A stretch of DNA of 64,000 nucleotides from Sphingomonadales bacterium EhC05 (GTDB lineage: Bacteria; Pseudomonadota; Alphaproteobacteria; Sphingomonadales; Sphingomonadaceae): positions 62,001 to 126,000 of the forward strand of contig LXYP01000026.1 of assembly GCA_001650955.1 (NCBI GenBank), given 5' to 3'. Position 1 is the first letter of the stretch. Every line of letters starts with the position of its first letter. Below are positions 56,407 to 64,000 of this stretch, in pieces. A model generated the notes under the pieces. That model saw only the letters and a program-made list of their open reading frames with translations. It had not been told where the DNA came from and searched no databases. The translations under genes were made by a program, and so were the position numbers.

Positions 56407-57708
56407 TCATTTTCCAAAAACACGTTCAAAAATCGTATCGACATGTTTGAAGTGATAATCGAGGTTGAAGCGTTCTTCGAGCTCGGCGTCGCTTAGCTTG
56501 GCGGAAACGTCCGGATCGGCTTTGAGCAAGTCGAGCAGCGCAATTTCGCCGTCCGATTCCCAGACTTTCATCGCATTGCGCTGAACAATGCGGTAGCTGT
56601 CCTCGCGACTGATGCCGGCCTGTGTGAGTGCTAGCAAAACCCGTTGCGAATGGACAAGTCCACCCATCCGATCGAGATTTTTCTGCATGCGTTCCGGGTA
56701 GATCAGCAGCTTTTCAATCACACCGGTCAAGCGGCCGAGCGCAAAATCAAGCGTGATCGTGGCATCGGGGCCGATCATCCGCTCGACCGAGCTGTGTGAA
56801 ATATCCCGTTCGTGCCACAGCGCGACATTTTCCATCGCCGGCAGGGCATAGCTGCGAACCATGCGCGCGAGACCGGTCAGATTCTCCGTCAGGATCGGGT
56901 TGCGCTTGTGCGGCATCGCGCTGCTGCCCTTCTGGCCGGGGGAGAAATATTCTTCTGCTTCCAAGACTTCGGTACGCTGCAAGTGACGCACTTCAACCGA
57001 CAGCCGTTCGACCGAAGAGGCGATTACACCCAGCGTGGCAAAATATTGTGCATGCCGATCTCGCGGTATGACCTGAGTGGAGACGGGCTCGACTTCGAGA
57101 CCCAATTTCTCGGCGACATATTCCTCGACCTTGGGGTCAATATTAGCAAATGTGCCGACTGCGCCGGAGATCGCGCAAGTAGCGATTTCCTTGCGTGCAG
57201 CAACCAAACGTTCGCGGTTGCGTTCAAATTCGGCATAAGCTTGCGCCAGTTTCAGACCAAAGGTGACCGGTTCGCCGTGGATCCCATGGCTCCGCCCGAT
57301 CGTCGGTGTGAATTTATGTTCAAAGGCACGCATTTTGATTGCGGCGAGCAATGCATCGATATCCGCGAGCAAAATATCGGATGCGCGCGCCAGTTGCACT
57401 GCAAGACAGGTGTCGAGAACATCGCTCGAGGTCATGCCCTGATGCATGAAGCGCGCCTCGTCGCCGACATTCTCTGCGACGTTGGTCAGGAAAGCGATCA
57501 CATCATGTTTCACTTCGCGCTCGATTTCGTCAATCCGGGCGACGTCAAACTTGCCTTTGGCCCAGATCGCTTGAGCGGCTTCCTTGGGCACGACGCCCAG
57601 TTCGGCGAGCGCGTCGGTCGCATGGGCTTCGATCTCGAACCAGATCTGGAATTTGGCTTCAGGTTCCCAAAGGGCGACCATATCGGGGCGGGAATAGCGC
57701 GGGATCAT
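56407..57708 (-). CDS. purB: Adenylosuccinate lyase
   Basis: Acts twice in purine synthesis, on SAICAR and adenylosuccinate. The 433-aa protein has MTSSDVLDTCLAVQL, GRSHGIHGEPVTFGLK and the flexible loop signature SSAMPHKRNP around 262-271 with the catalytic Ser. Fumarase/aspartase superfamily length is normal. Divergent from the phosphofructokinase gene. The 131 bp on its 3' side include a fragment resembling the CTCACGGGAGA hairpin of the element at 52959. Confidence 0.96.
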   Translation of the reverse strand: MIPRYSRPDMVALWEPEAKFQIWFEIEAHATDALAELGVVPKEAAQAIWAKGKFDVARIDEIEREVKHDVIAFLTNVAENVGDEARFMHQGMTSSDVLDTCLAVQLARASDILLADIDALLAAIKMRAFEHKFTPTIGRSHGIHGEPVTFGLKLAQAYAEFERNRERLVAARKEIATCAISGAVGTFANIDPKVEEYVAEKLGLEVEPVSTQVIPRDRHAQYFATLGVIASSVERLSVEVRHLQRTEVLEAEEYFSPGQKGSSAMPHKRNPILTENLTGLARMVRSYALPAMENVALWHERDISHSSVERMIGPDATITLDFALGRLTGVIEKLLIYPERMQKNLDRMGGLVHSQRVLLALTQAGISREDSYRIVQRNAMKVWESDGEIALLDLLKADPDVSAKLSDAELEERFNLDYHFKHVDTIFERVFGK

Positions 57709-57838
57709 TTTTGTTCCTTGGATATCAAGTGTGATTGCGGCAAGGTTGGTGCCACGGATTTTGCGGACCCGCTAGCATCAAGAGATTGAGTCGGCAATGC
57801 GTGGGGCTATGCAGTGAAGATTTGGCAGGGAGATTTAT

Positions 57839-58939
57839 ATGCGTCTGGCAGTGCTTACCGGTGGCGGCGATGTGCCCGGGCTCAACCCTTGCATTCAGTC
57901 GATTGCGACATCGGCATGGGAGCGCGGATGGGAGGTTATCGGTCTCAAGCGCGGCTGGGAAGGCGTATTGGCCGTCGATCCGAACGATCCATCGTCATTG
58001 GATGATAGCGCGATGCTGCTCGATCGAGACCGGGTGCGGGGCATTGACCGGCAGGGCGGTACGATATTGCACAGCTCGCGTCGCGACCCGCGGGTCACCG
58101 ATAAGGGCGATCAGACGCAAAAAGTGCTGGACGTTCTCGATGCGTTAAAAGTTGATGCTCTCATCACCATGGGCGGCGATGGAACTCTGCGTTTTTCAGC
58201 CCATCTTGCGAGCCTTGGTCGCAATGTGATTTCTATCCCCAAAACGATGGATAATGATGTCTATGGCACAGATTATTGCATCGGGTTTTCGACCGCGGTG
58301 ACCCGCTCCGTTGCCGCGATCAACGCATTGCGGACGACCGCGGCCAGTCATGAACGGATCGCGGTTATCGAATTATTTGGCAGACGGTCGGGCGAGACGG
58401 CTCTGCTTTCAGGTTTTCTCTCGCAAGCGGACCGAACCGTGATCGCAGAGGTTCCCGCTGACATGGACGTCCTGCTGCCCTTGCTGTTGAAGGATAAGGA
58501 GAATAATCCAGAATCTTACGCAATTTGCCTGGTTTCGGAAGGCGCGAGATTGTCGGGACGTACAGATTTTGCCGACGAGATTAACAAATCAAATACGAAT
58601 CGGGACGGGCTAAATATTGGCACCCAATTGGCACGCGAAATCGAAGCGCGCAGTTCGGAACGCACGATCGTGCAAGAGCTCGCTTATTTGATGCGGGCTG
58701 GAGAGCCAGATGCAATGGACCGGATGGTCGGCTTTGCTTTTGGCGCGCTGGCGGTGCAACTGATTGAGCAGGACCGGATGGCCAATATGGTATGTCTGAC
58801 CGATGGAAATTATGGTGCGGTGCCGATTGATACTTTGCTGAAAGACAGCAAGGGCGTGAATGTTTCTGGCCTCTATGACGCCAATCAATATCGAGCCAGT
58901 CTCGTGCAGGTCGAAGATATGCCGATGTTTCTTTATTAA
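57839..58939 (+). CDS. 6-phosphofructokinase (PfkA family, atypical)
   Basis: A 366-aa PFK. Motifs: LTGGGDVPGLNP, ALITMGGDGTLRFS (GGDGT at 112-116), SIPKTMDND (134-140), then GRRSGETAL and KSNTNRDGLNIG. The first-motif Gly (GGDGT) indicates ATP as donor, whereas Lys in PKTMDND is typical of PPi-dependent or clade X enzymes; the combination is known in ATP-PFKs without allostery, such as actinomycete ones. AGGGAG lies 6 bases before the ATG. It would allow the upper part of glycolysis in a lineage that normally uses Entner-Doudoroff. Confidence 0.88.
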   Translation: MRLAVLTGGGDVPGLNPCIQSIATSAWERGWEVIGLKRGWEGVLAVDPNDPSSLDDSAMLLDRDRVRGIDRQGGTILHSSRRDPRVTDKGDQTQKVLDVLDALKVDALITMGGDGTLRFSAHLASLGRNVISIPKTMDNDVYGTDYCIGFSTAVTRSVAAINALRTTAASHERIAVIELFGRRSGETALLSGFLSQADRTVIAEVPADMDVLLPLLLKDKENNPESYAICLVSEGARLSGRTDFADEINKSNTNRDGLNIGTQLAREIEARSSERTIVQELAYLMRAGEPDAMDRMVGFAFGALAVQLIEQDRMANMVCLTDGNYGAVPIDTLLKDSKGVNVSGLYDANQYRASLVQVEDMPMFLY

Positions 58940-58996
58940 TACGATATGTAACAATCTAGCTGTGCTCGCGAACTAAGCTGGAAAGAGGGGGTTTTT

Positions 58997-61156
58997 ATGA
59001 CGACCAATCCAGTTTTGACCGAAGAGCGCTATTCGCCTTTTGTCCGGGTGACCATGCGTATTTGGGTCAAGAGTTATCGCTCGATCATCGCGTTGATCAG
59101 CCCGATTTTCGACTTTCTGGTCCGGCTTCTCGTGGCGCAGGCCATATTCCGTTCCGGCATTGTGAAAATTGGCGATTGGGATACGGCAATAGATCTCGCG
59201 CGCTTTGAATATCCGGTCAGCTGGATGGCCCCGGAAACGGCGGCTATCGTCGGGGTGCTGATTGAGGTCATCGCGCCTTTATTACTGATATTTGGCCTGT
59301 TTACGCGCGGTGCTGCGCTCGCGATATTATTGCTTCTGACCGTGAGTCAGATCGAATATGTGGCGATTGATCTCAATCTCTGGCTGATCGCGATATTGGG
59401 CTGGTATGTGCTGCGCGGCGCGGGCGGTTTTTCGGTCGATCGCGCTGTTGCCGGTGGTTTGGGGGGCAGTGCTTTGCCGCTGGCTCAACCATTCATGCGA
59501 CTGTGCCGGTTGTTGACCGAATATGTCGCGCCGGCCTGGCTTCTTCTCTTGCGGATATGGCTCGCCGTTACTTTGCTGATCGTCGCGGGTGTTTATGAAA
59601 TGGCCAGGCCAGAGCTGCTCTTGCCTATCCAGAGCTTCATCGGCGTGGGACCAGGCTTAGCCATATTATTGGCTGTGGCACTGATTATTGGCTTGTTCAT
59701 TCCTGTCACGGCATTGGCGATGATCTTTCTGACTAGCGCGCTTGCAGCCATGGGCCTGCATCCGGATCTTACCTTGTTTCCGATGCTGCTTCTCGGGCTC
59801 ATGCTGATATTTGGAGCCGGCTATTTGTCTGTCGATGGTCTGGTTTCGCGCTGGTTTGAGTCCAATATATTATTTGATCGCAAATATGACGATGTGCCGG
59901 CCCATTGGCCGCATATCGTTGTTGTCGGCGCTGGTTTTGGCGGACTGGCCTGTGTCGCAAAGCTCAAGAACCTGCCGGTCAGGATCACCTTGATTGATCG
60001 GCATAATTACCACCTTTTCCAACCTTTGCTCTATCAAATCGCTACGGCCGCGCTGTCACCGGCAGATGTTGCGACACCGATCCGCGGACTGTTTCGCAAT
60101 GATGGAAATGTTCGCGTCGTGATGGGAGATGTTTCGGGGATTGATGCCGCTACGCAGACGGTCAACTATGGCCAGAATAGCTTGCAATATGATCAACTTG
60201 TCCTCGCAACAGGCGCTTCTCATAGTTATTTCGGCAAAGACGAGTGGGCGCCTTATGCGCCCGGACTGAAAACCATCGAGGATGGAGTATCGGTTCGCGG
60301 CCATGTACTGCGCGCGTTTGAACGGGCCGAGGCGTCAAATGATCCCGAGCGGATCAAGCGGCTGCTGACCTTTGTGATCGTGGGCGCGGGACCCACTGGG
60401 GTTGAACTGGCGGGCGCGATTGCGGAACTTGCACATCATGGGCTCAAAGATGAATTTAGTCAGATTGATCCAGCCCAGGCGCAAATCATATTGGTCCAGT
60501 CTGGCAAGCGTATCCTGCCCGCATTTCCCGAAGAATTGTCGGCCCATGCGATGGCGTCTCTCGAGCAGCTTGGTGTCGAAATTAAATTGGGGGGGCGCGT
60601 CACGAATATTGCTGCAGATCATGTCCAAATTGGTGATGACCAAATCATTGCAACCGAGACTGTCTTGTGGGCCGCAGGCGTTGTCGCCTCTCCAGCCGGA
60701 AAATGGCTTGAAGCGGAAAGTGACCGGGCAGGTCGCGTCGCGGTCGACGAGCATCTTCGCGTCAAAGGCTATGAAAATGTCTTTGCGATTGGCGACACCG
60801 CCGGCAGCAACGGCTGGAAAGGGGATCCTGTCCCCGGGCTTGCCCCGGCCGCCAAGCAGGCCGGCGTCTATGTCGCACAATATATCCAAAAGCAGCTGCT
60901 GGACGATTCCAGCGTCCCGCCTTTTGCCTATAAGCATCAAGGCAGTCTGGCGACCATTGGCCGCAAAAGCGCAGTTGCCGATTTTGGATTTGTGAAGCTT
61001 CACGGCGCCATCGCATGGTGGCTATGGGGCGCGGTCCACGTCGGTTTCCTCTCGGGCATGCGCAACCGCATTTCGGTGCTGATAAACTGGATATGGTCCT
61101 ATTTCACACTGCAAGTGGGCATCCGCCTGATCACGGGCAAGGACAGCGGGGCTTAG
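58997..61156 (+). CDS. DoxX-DoxX-NDH-2 fusion: FAD-dependent NADH dehydrogenase with two N-terminal membrane modules
   Basis: A 719-aa protein. Residues about 35-150 and 175-285 form two DoxX-like four-helix modules (LLVAQAIFRSGIVKIGDW, then VAPAWLLLLRIWLAVTLLIV and GLFIPVTALAMIFL). After a linker at about 290-308, an NDH-2 core follows with two dinucleotide folds: VVVGAGFGGLACVAKL (FAD) and VIVGAGPTGVELAGAI (NADH), then DTAGSNGWKGD and a C-terminal amphipathic helix RISVLINWIWSY. NDH-2 oxidises NADH and reduces quinone without pumping; the DoxX domains may anchor it or bind quinone. Each part is known alone, the fusion is less common. Confidence 0.88.
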   Translation: MTTNPVLTEERYSPFVRVTMRIWVKSYRSIIALISPIFDFLVRLLVAQAIFRSGIVKIGDWDTAIDLARFEYPVSWMAPETAAIVGVLIEVIAPLLLIFGLFTRGAALAILLLLTVSQIEYVAIDLNLWLIAILGWYVLRGAGGFSVDRAVAGGLGGSALPLAQPFMRLCRLLTEYVAPAWLLLLRIWLAVTLLIVAGVYEMARPELLLPIQSFIGVGPGLAILLAVALIIGLFIPVTALAMIFLTSALAAMGLHPDLTLFPMLLLGLMLIFGAGYLSVDGLVSRWFESNILFDRKYDDVPAHWPHIVVVGAGFGGLACVAKLKNLPVRITLIDRHNYHLFQPLLYQIATAALSPADVATPIRGLFRNDGNVRVVMGDVSGIDAATQTVNYGQNSLQYDQLVLATGASHSYFGKDEWAPYAPGLKTIEDGVSVRGHVLRAFERAEASNDPERIKRLLTFVIVGAGPTGVELAGAIAELAHHGLKDEFSQIDPAQAQIILVQSGKRILPAFPEELSAHAMASLEQLGVEIKLGGRVTNIAADHVQIGDDQIIATETVLWAAGVVASPAGKWLEAESDRAGRVAVDEHLRVKGYENVFAIGDTAGSNGWKGDPVPGLAPAAKQAGVYVAQYIQKQLLDDSSVPPFAYKHQGSLATIGRKSAVADFGFVKLHGAIAWWLWGAVHVGFLSGMRNRISVLINWIWSYFTLQVGIRLITGKDSGA

Positions 61157-61162
61157 AAGGTT

Positions 61163-61867
61163 TTAGATCAAGCCCTTGGACCGGAAACTGGTATATCCGT
61201 CATTGCCGATAATGATATGATCGTGAACCGCGATACCCAGTTTGCGGCCAGCATCCCGTATATCCTTGGTAATCGAAATATCCTGTCGACTGGGTGAACT
61301 GTCTCCGCTGGGATGATTGTGGACAATGATGATGGCTGCCGACCCCAATTCAAGGGCGCGCTTGATAACTTCGCGGGGGTAAATTGCTGCCTGGTCAATC
61401 GACCCTTCGCTGATCAGTTCATCGCGGATGAGCTGGTTCTTGCTGTTCAAATGCAGAATTCGTACCCGTTCGTTTACCAGATGCGCCATGTCTGCCCGCA
61501 AATAATCGAGCAGCGCTTGCCAGCTCGTCAATATCGGTTGCTCGCGCATCGGTTCCGAAATGAGCCGAAGCGCGGCCACCTGTACGATCTTCAATATCGC
61601 GGCGCTGCTTTCATCGAGTCCGGGAAAATTCTGAAGCCTTTCGCTATCTGCGGATAGCAGCGCGGAAAACCCGCCAAATTCATCGATCAAGTCTTTGGCG
61701 AGCCGTTCATTATCACCGTTCGGAATGGCAAGGGCGAGGAGATATTCAACCAGTTCATGATCAAATAGACCATCCCCGGTGCGAAAGAGCAGCAGCCGAC
61801 GCAGTCGATCGCTATCGTCCGAACCAAATTGCGAAGCGAGCGTCTGGATTTTAGGAAATTGTGGCAT
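61163..61867 (-). CDS. RadC-like JAB/MPN domain protein
   Basis: A 234-aa RadC family protein: an N-terminal helix-hairpin-helix region (LSADSERLQNFPGLDESSAAIL) and a C-terminal JAB domain with NHPSGDSSPSRQDISIT, containing the metal ligands H-x-H and D, plus EGSIDQAAIYPREVIKRAL. Despite the name, RadC is not clearly a repair enzyme. Start is ATG 61867; the extension to 61981 adds hydrophobic, probably non-coding sequence. Convergent with the NDH-2 gene, 6 bp apart. Confidence 0.9.
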   Translation of the reverse strand: MPQFPKIQTLASQFGSDDSDRLRRLLLFRTGDGLFDHELVEYLLALAIPNGDNERLAKDLIDEFGGFSALLSADSERLQNFPGLDESSAAILKIVQVAALRLISEPMREQPILTSWQALLDYLRADMAHLVNERVRILHLNSKNQLIRDELISEGSIDQAAIYPREVIKRALELGSAAIIIVHNHPSGDSSPSRQDISITKDIRDAGRKLGIAVHDHIIIGNDGYTSFRSKGLI

Positions 61868-62017
61868 TTGGGGTTCATAAACGCAAGTCGACCCCCAAAT
61901 CGCCAGAGACCTTAGAAAAGGCCGAAATTGTCTAAAGCAAAATATCGCCGCAATTAGAGCTCCGTTCAAACACTTGTACATTGCAACTTAAGGTAGATTT
62001 CTCCATTCGTGCCCGCA

Positions 62018-64000
62018 ATGGACGAAGAAACACATCACGGCCCAAACAAAAGCCGCATCCGGCTCAGGATATTCTCTTACATCATCCTGTTTCTGGTGTT
62101 GCTCGCGCTGTTCGTTGTCTGGATCAGTCGGGCAAGTCTCGCCGATGATGTCATTCAATCACAATTGGAAGCTTATGATGTCGAGGCGAGCTACGACATC
62201 GAAGAAATTGGCCTGAGCAAACAGGTCATTCGCAATCTGGTGATTGGAGATCCCGAGAAGCCCGATTTGACCGCTGATCTGGTCGAGGTGGGCAATTCCC
62301 TGACGCTCCGCGGTGTCGGCATCAACTGGATAGAGGCAAATGGTGTCCGCCTATTTGGCCGGCTAGTTGACGGGCGATTGTCATTTGGTGACCTCAACAA
62401 ATTTACCGACCCTGAAGATGAGAGCCCGCTGGCGTTGCCAGATATGTGGCTCGGCCTGTCTGATACGAAAATGCGGATCGACAGTGATTTTGGCGCGTTC
62501 GGAATCACTCTGACTGGCGAAGGCAATTTGCAAGACGGATTCAAAGGGGAATTGGCAGCGGTCAGCAAGCGCGTGGAAATCGCAGATTGTGTGAGCGAGA
62601 ATCCCAGCTATTTTGGCGATATCGCGATCGCTGACAAGAAACCGCGTTTGACCGGCCCGCTGAGACTGTCAGCGGTCAATTGTCCCTCGATGCGGATGAT
62701 GGCAAAAGATTTGGCTGTGCAGCTTGCGTTGGACTTAGGCGCAGATCTTGCCAGCTGGTCGGGCAATATTGGACTCAATGGCGGACCGATAGATTTCGGT
62801 GATTATTCAACTCAGAAGATCAGATCGTCAATCGATTTTGCCGGAGATATGAATCAAAGCGGCGGCGATATCGAGCTAATGGTCGACGGACTGGAATCGC
62901 CTTATGGCGCGGCGGATTCTGCGCGCATGACGGGGCCGTTTGAGTGGGCCTATGGTGGCGCGGGCATGACGGGCAGTTTTGCTGGTCGGCCGCAGATCGA
63001 CAATATCCGGATCGCGGACAGACTTTTGCAGCAGGCGACTGGTCTTGCCACAGCTGCAAATGATACGCCGCTAGGGCCGATTGCCACCAAATTGTCGACG
63101 GCGGTGCGGACTGCGGGCCGGCAGCTTGATTTGTCCGGAGATATCAAGTTTCAGAATAGCGAGGCACGCACGACATTAGCCATCTCTGCCCTGGATGCCC
63201 GTTCACGGTCCGGGGCAATTGTCAGCCTGAGCAACCCGATCTTGTTGACCCTCACTGACGCCAATGTCCGGCTGCTCGCTGATGGGAATCTTCGGCTCGC
63301 CGGAGGCGGTTTTCCGGATGCCCGATTGATCCTGAATGACGGCAGTCTGTCGCGCGGCTTTGCCGGACGACTCGAGATGCCAAGCTATCAGGCTGGTCGC
63401 GCCCAGTTGCGAATTCGAAGCCTGACATTTTCGCCGACCCGCGCGGGCGGCACCAAGATTGATGGAAGGATGATTTTGAACGGTCCTCTGGCCGATGGCC
63501 AGATTTCGGGACTACAGATTCCGCTGACGGGGGGCCTTGACCGGAACGGCGGACTTGCGCTGTTTGAGCAATGTATCGATGTTCAATTTGCCAGCCTGAC
63601 GACATCAACGCTCTCGGCAGGGCCGACCAACGTCCGGCTTTGTCCGCAAGCCAAAGCCATCGTTTCAAGCAATGATTCCGGAGTGCGCATCGCGGCCAAT
63701 GCGCCTTCGCTTGATCTGACGGGTGCGGTTGGAGTCACGCCATTATCAATATCGAGCGGAGCTTTGAGCTTTTCGCTTGTAAATGGCCTGAATGCCGAAA
63801 ATTTATCGGTTCAGCTCGGTACGGTGGACAGTATGACCAAGCTAGATATGGCGGTCTTTAGCGCTGCATTTGGTGACATGTTCTCTGGCAAAATCATCGG
63901 CGCTTCTGGTCAGGTGGCCAGCGTGCCGCTGCTGATGGAGCAAATTGAGGGCGGCTGGCAATATGTGGATGGTGCGCTTCGGGTTGATGCGGGCCTGCTT
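62018..64000 (+). CDS. YdbH-like intermembrane transport protein (AsmA/TAM-type), N-terminal part
   Basis: Open for 661 codons to the end of the window. Residues 17-42 are a membrane anchor (IRLRIFSYIILFLVLLALF), followed by a large beta-rich periplasmic region with repeated short Asp/Gly-containing strands (DLVEVGNSLTLRG, VRLFGRLVDGRLSFG, LSDTKMRIDSDFG). This is the arrangement of YdbH/AsmA-type proteins believed to carry phospholipid between membranes. No ribosome-binding site is clear before the ATG; an in-frame GTG three codons upstream is possible. Codon use is uniform with neighbours. Confidence 0.75.
   Translation, partial: MDEETHHGPNKSRIRLRIFSYIILFLVLLALFVVWISRASLADDVIQSQLEAYDVEASYDIEEIGLSKQVIRNLVIGDPEKPDLTADLVEVGNSLTLRGVGINWIEANGVRLFGRLVDGRLSFGDLNKFTDPEDESPLALPDMWLGLSDTKMRIDSDFGAFGITLTGEGNLQDGFKGELAAVSKRVEIADCVSENPSYFGDIAIADKKPRLTGPLRLSAVNCPSMRMMAKDLAVQLALDLGADLASWSGNIGLNGGPIDFGDYSTQKIRSSIDFAGDMNQSGGDIELMVDGLESPYGAADSARMTGPFEWAYGGAGMTGSFAGRPQIDNIRIADRLLQQATGLATAANDTPLGPIATKLSTAVRTAGRQLDLSGDIKFQNSEARTTLAISALDARSRSGAIVSLSNPILLTLTDANVRLLADGNLRLAGGGFPDARLILNDGSLSRGFAGRLEMPSYQAGRAQLRIRSLTFSPTRAGGTKIDGRMILNGPLADGQISGLQIPLTGGLDRNGGLALFEQCIDVQFASLTTSTLSAGPTNVRLCPQAKAIVSSNDSGVRIAANAPSLDLTGAVGVTPLSISSGALSFSLVNGLNAENLSVQLGTVDSMTKLDMAVFSAAFGDMFSGKIIGASGQVASVPLLMEQIEGGWQYVDGALRVDAGLL

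Noticed and set aside
56812-57789. 325-aa plus-strand frame opposite purB
   Set aside because: Antisense shadow of purB, with no domain and no ribosome-binding site.

Overview
The window comes from an alphaproteobacterium, most likely of the order Sphingomonadales (Sphingopyxis/Sphingorhabdus-like). This is inferred from a SciP (DUF1153) homologue, a KorAB-type 2-oxoacid oxidoreductase, the gene order pyrF-trpF-trpB-trpA-accD-folC, several intergenic inverted repeats of a kind I associate with sphingomonads, and moderate GC. I see no rRNA, tRNA, CRISPR, prophage or insertion-sequence transposase. It is chromosomal housekeeping and accessory-metabolic DNA, very tightly packed, with many 1-4 bp operon overlaps and several convergent pairs whose stop codons interlock.

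Layout. 1-4 kb: end of a nitrilase-family gene, two adjacent frame-disrupted genes (an L,D-transpeptidase and a membrane-SRPBCC protein), a family 5 uracil-DNA glycosylase, and a DUF3597/DUF937 cluster. 4-13 kb: nfeD-qmcA membrane pair, M28 peptidase, guaB, a small gene and rsmB, a TPR protein, a DUF481 outer-membrane protein, rppH and an HSL-type hydrolase. 13-25 kb: korAB, a DUF457 membrane protein, photolyase, an SDR, a cyclopropane synthase, a serine hydrolase lipoprotein, an SDR with purF, and hisI with a lipoprotein. 25-38 kb: MerR regulator with a self-operator followed by an acyl-CoA dehydrogenase; an Asp/Asn beta-hydroxylase divergent from a tiny secreted Asp-rich repeat protein; DLH-cysK-MFS; DUF885 lipoprotein; an intact L,D-transpeptidase facing a second, TPR-fused beta-hydroxylase; an amidohydrolase. 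38-41.5 kb: sciP, a REC-EAL protein, a possible structured RNA and four tiny genes.

41.5-64 kb: serine hydrolase with uvrD, a 41-aa peptide, rsmD, rsuA-type pseudouridine synthase, DUF1223, AmpG-like transporter, a TPR membrane protein, then the minus-strand biosynthetic operon lapA-pyrF-trpF-trpB-small membrane protein-trpA-accD-folC, purB, phosphofructokinase, a DoxX-DoxX-NDH-2 fusion, a RadC-like protein and the start of a YdbH-like giant protein.

Most notable: (i) a 187-bp MITE-like palindromic element between trpB and the next gene, flanked by a perfect 15-bp duplication that rebuilds both the trpB stop and the downstream ribosome-binding site and start; (ii) repeats at every open junction of that operon; (iii) the triple-domain NDH-2 fusion; (iv) a beta-hydroxylase beside a secreted Asp/Asn-rich peptide that could be its substrate; (v) a small-gene and structured-RNA area around 40.3-41.4 kb. 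No obviously new defence or mobile system is visible.
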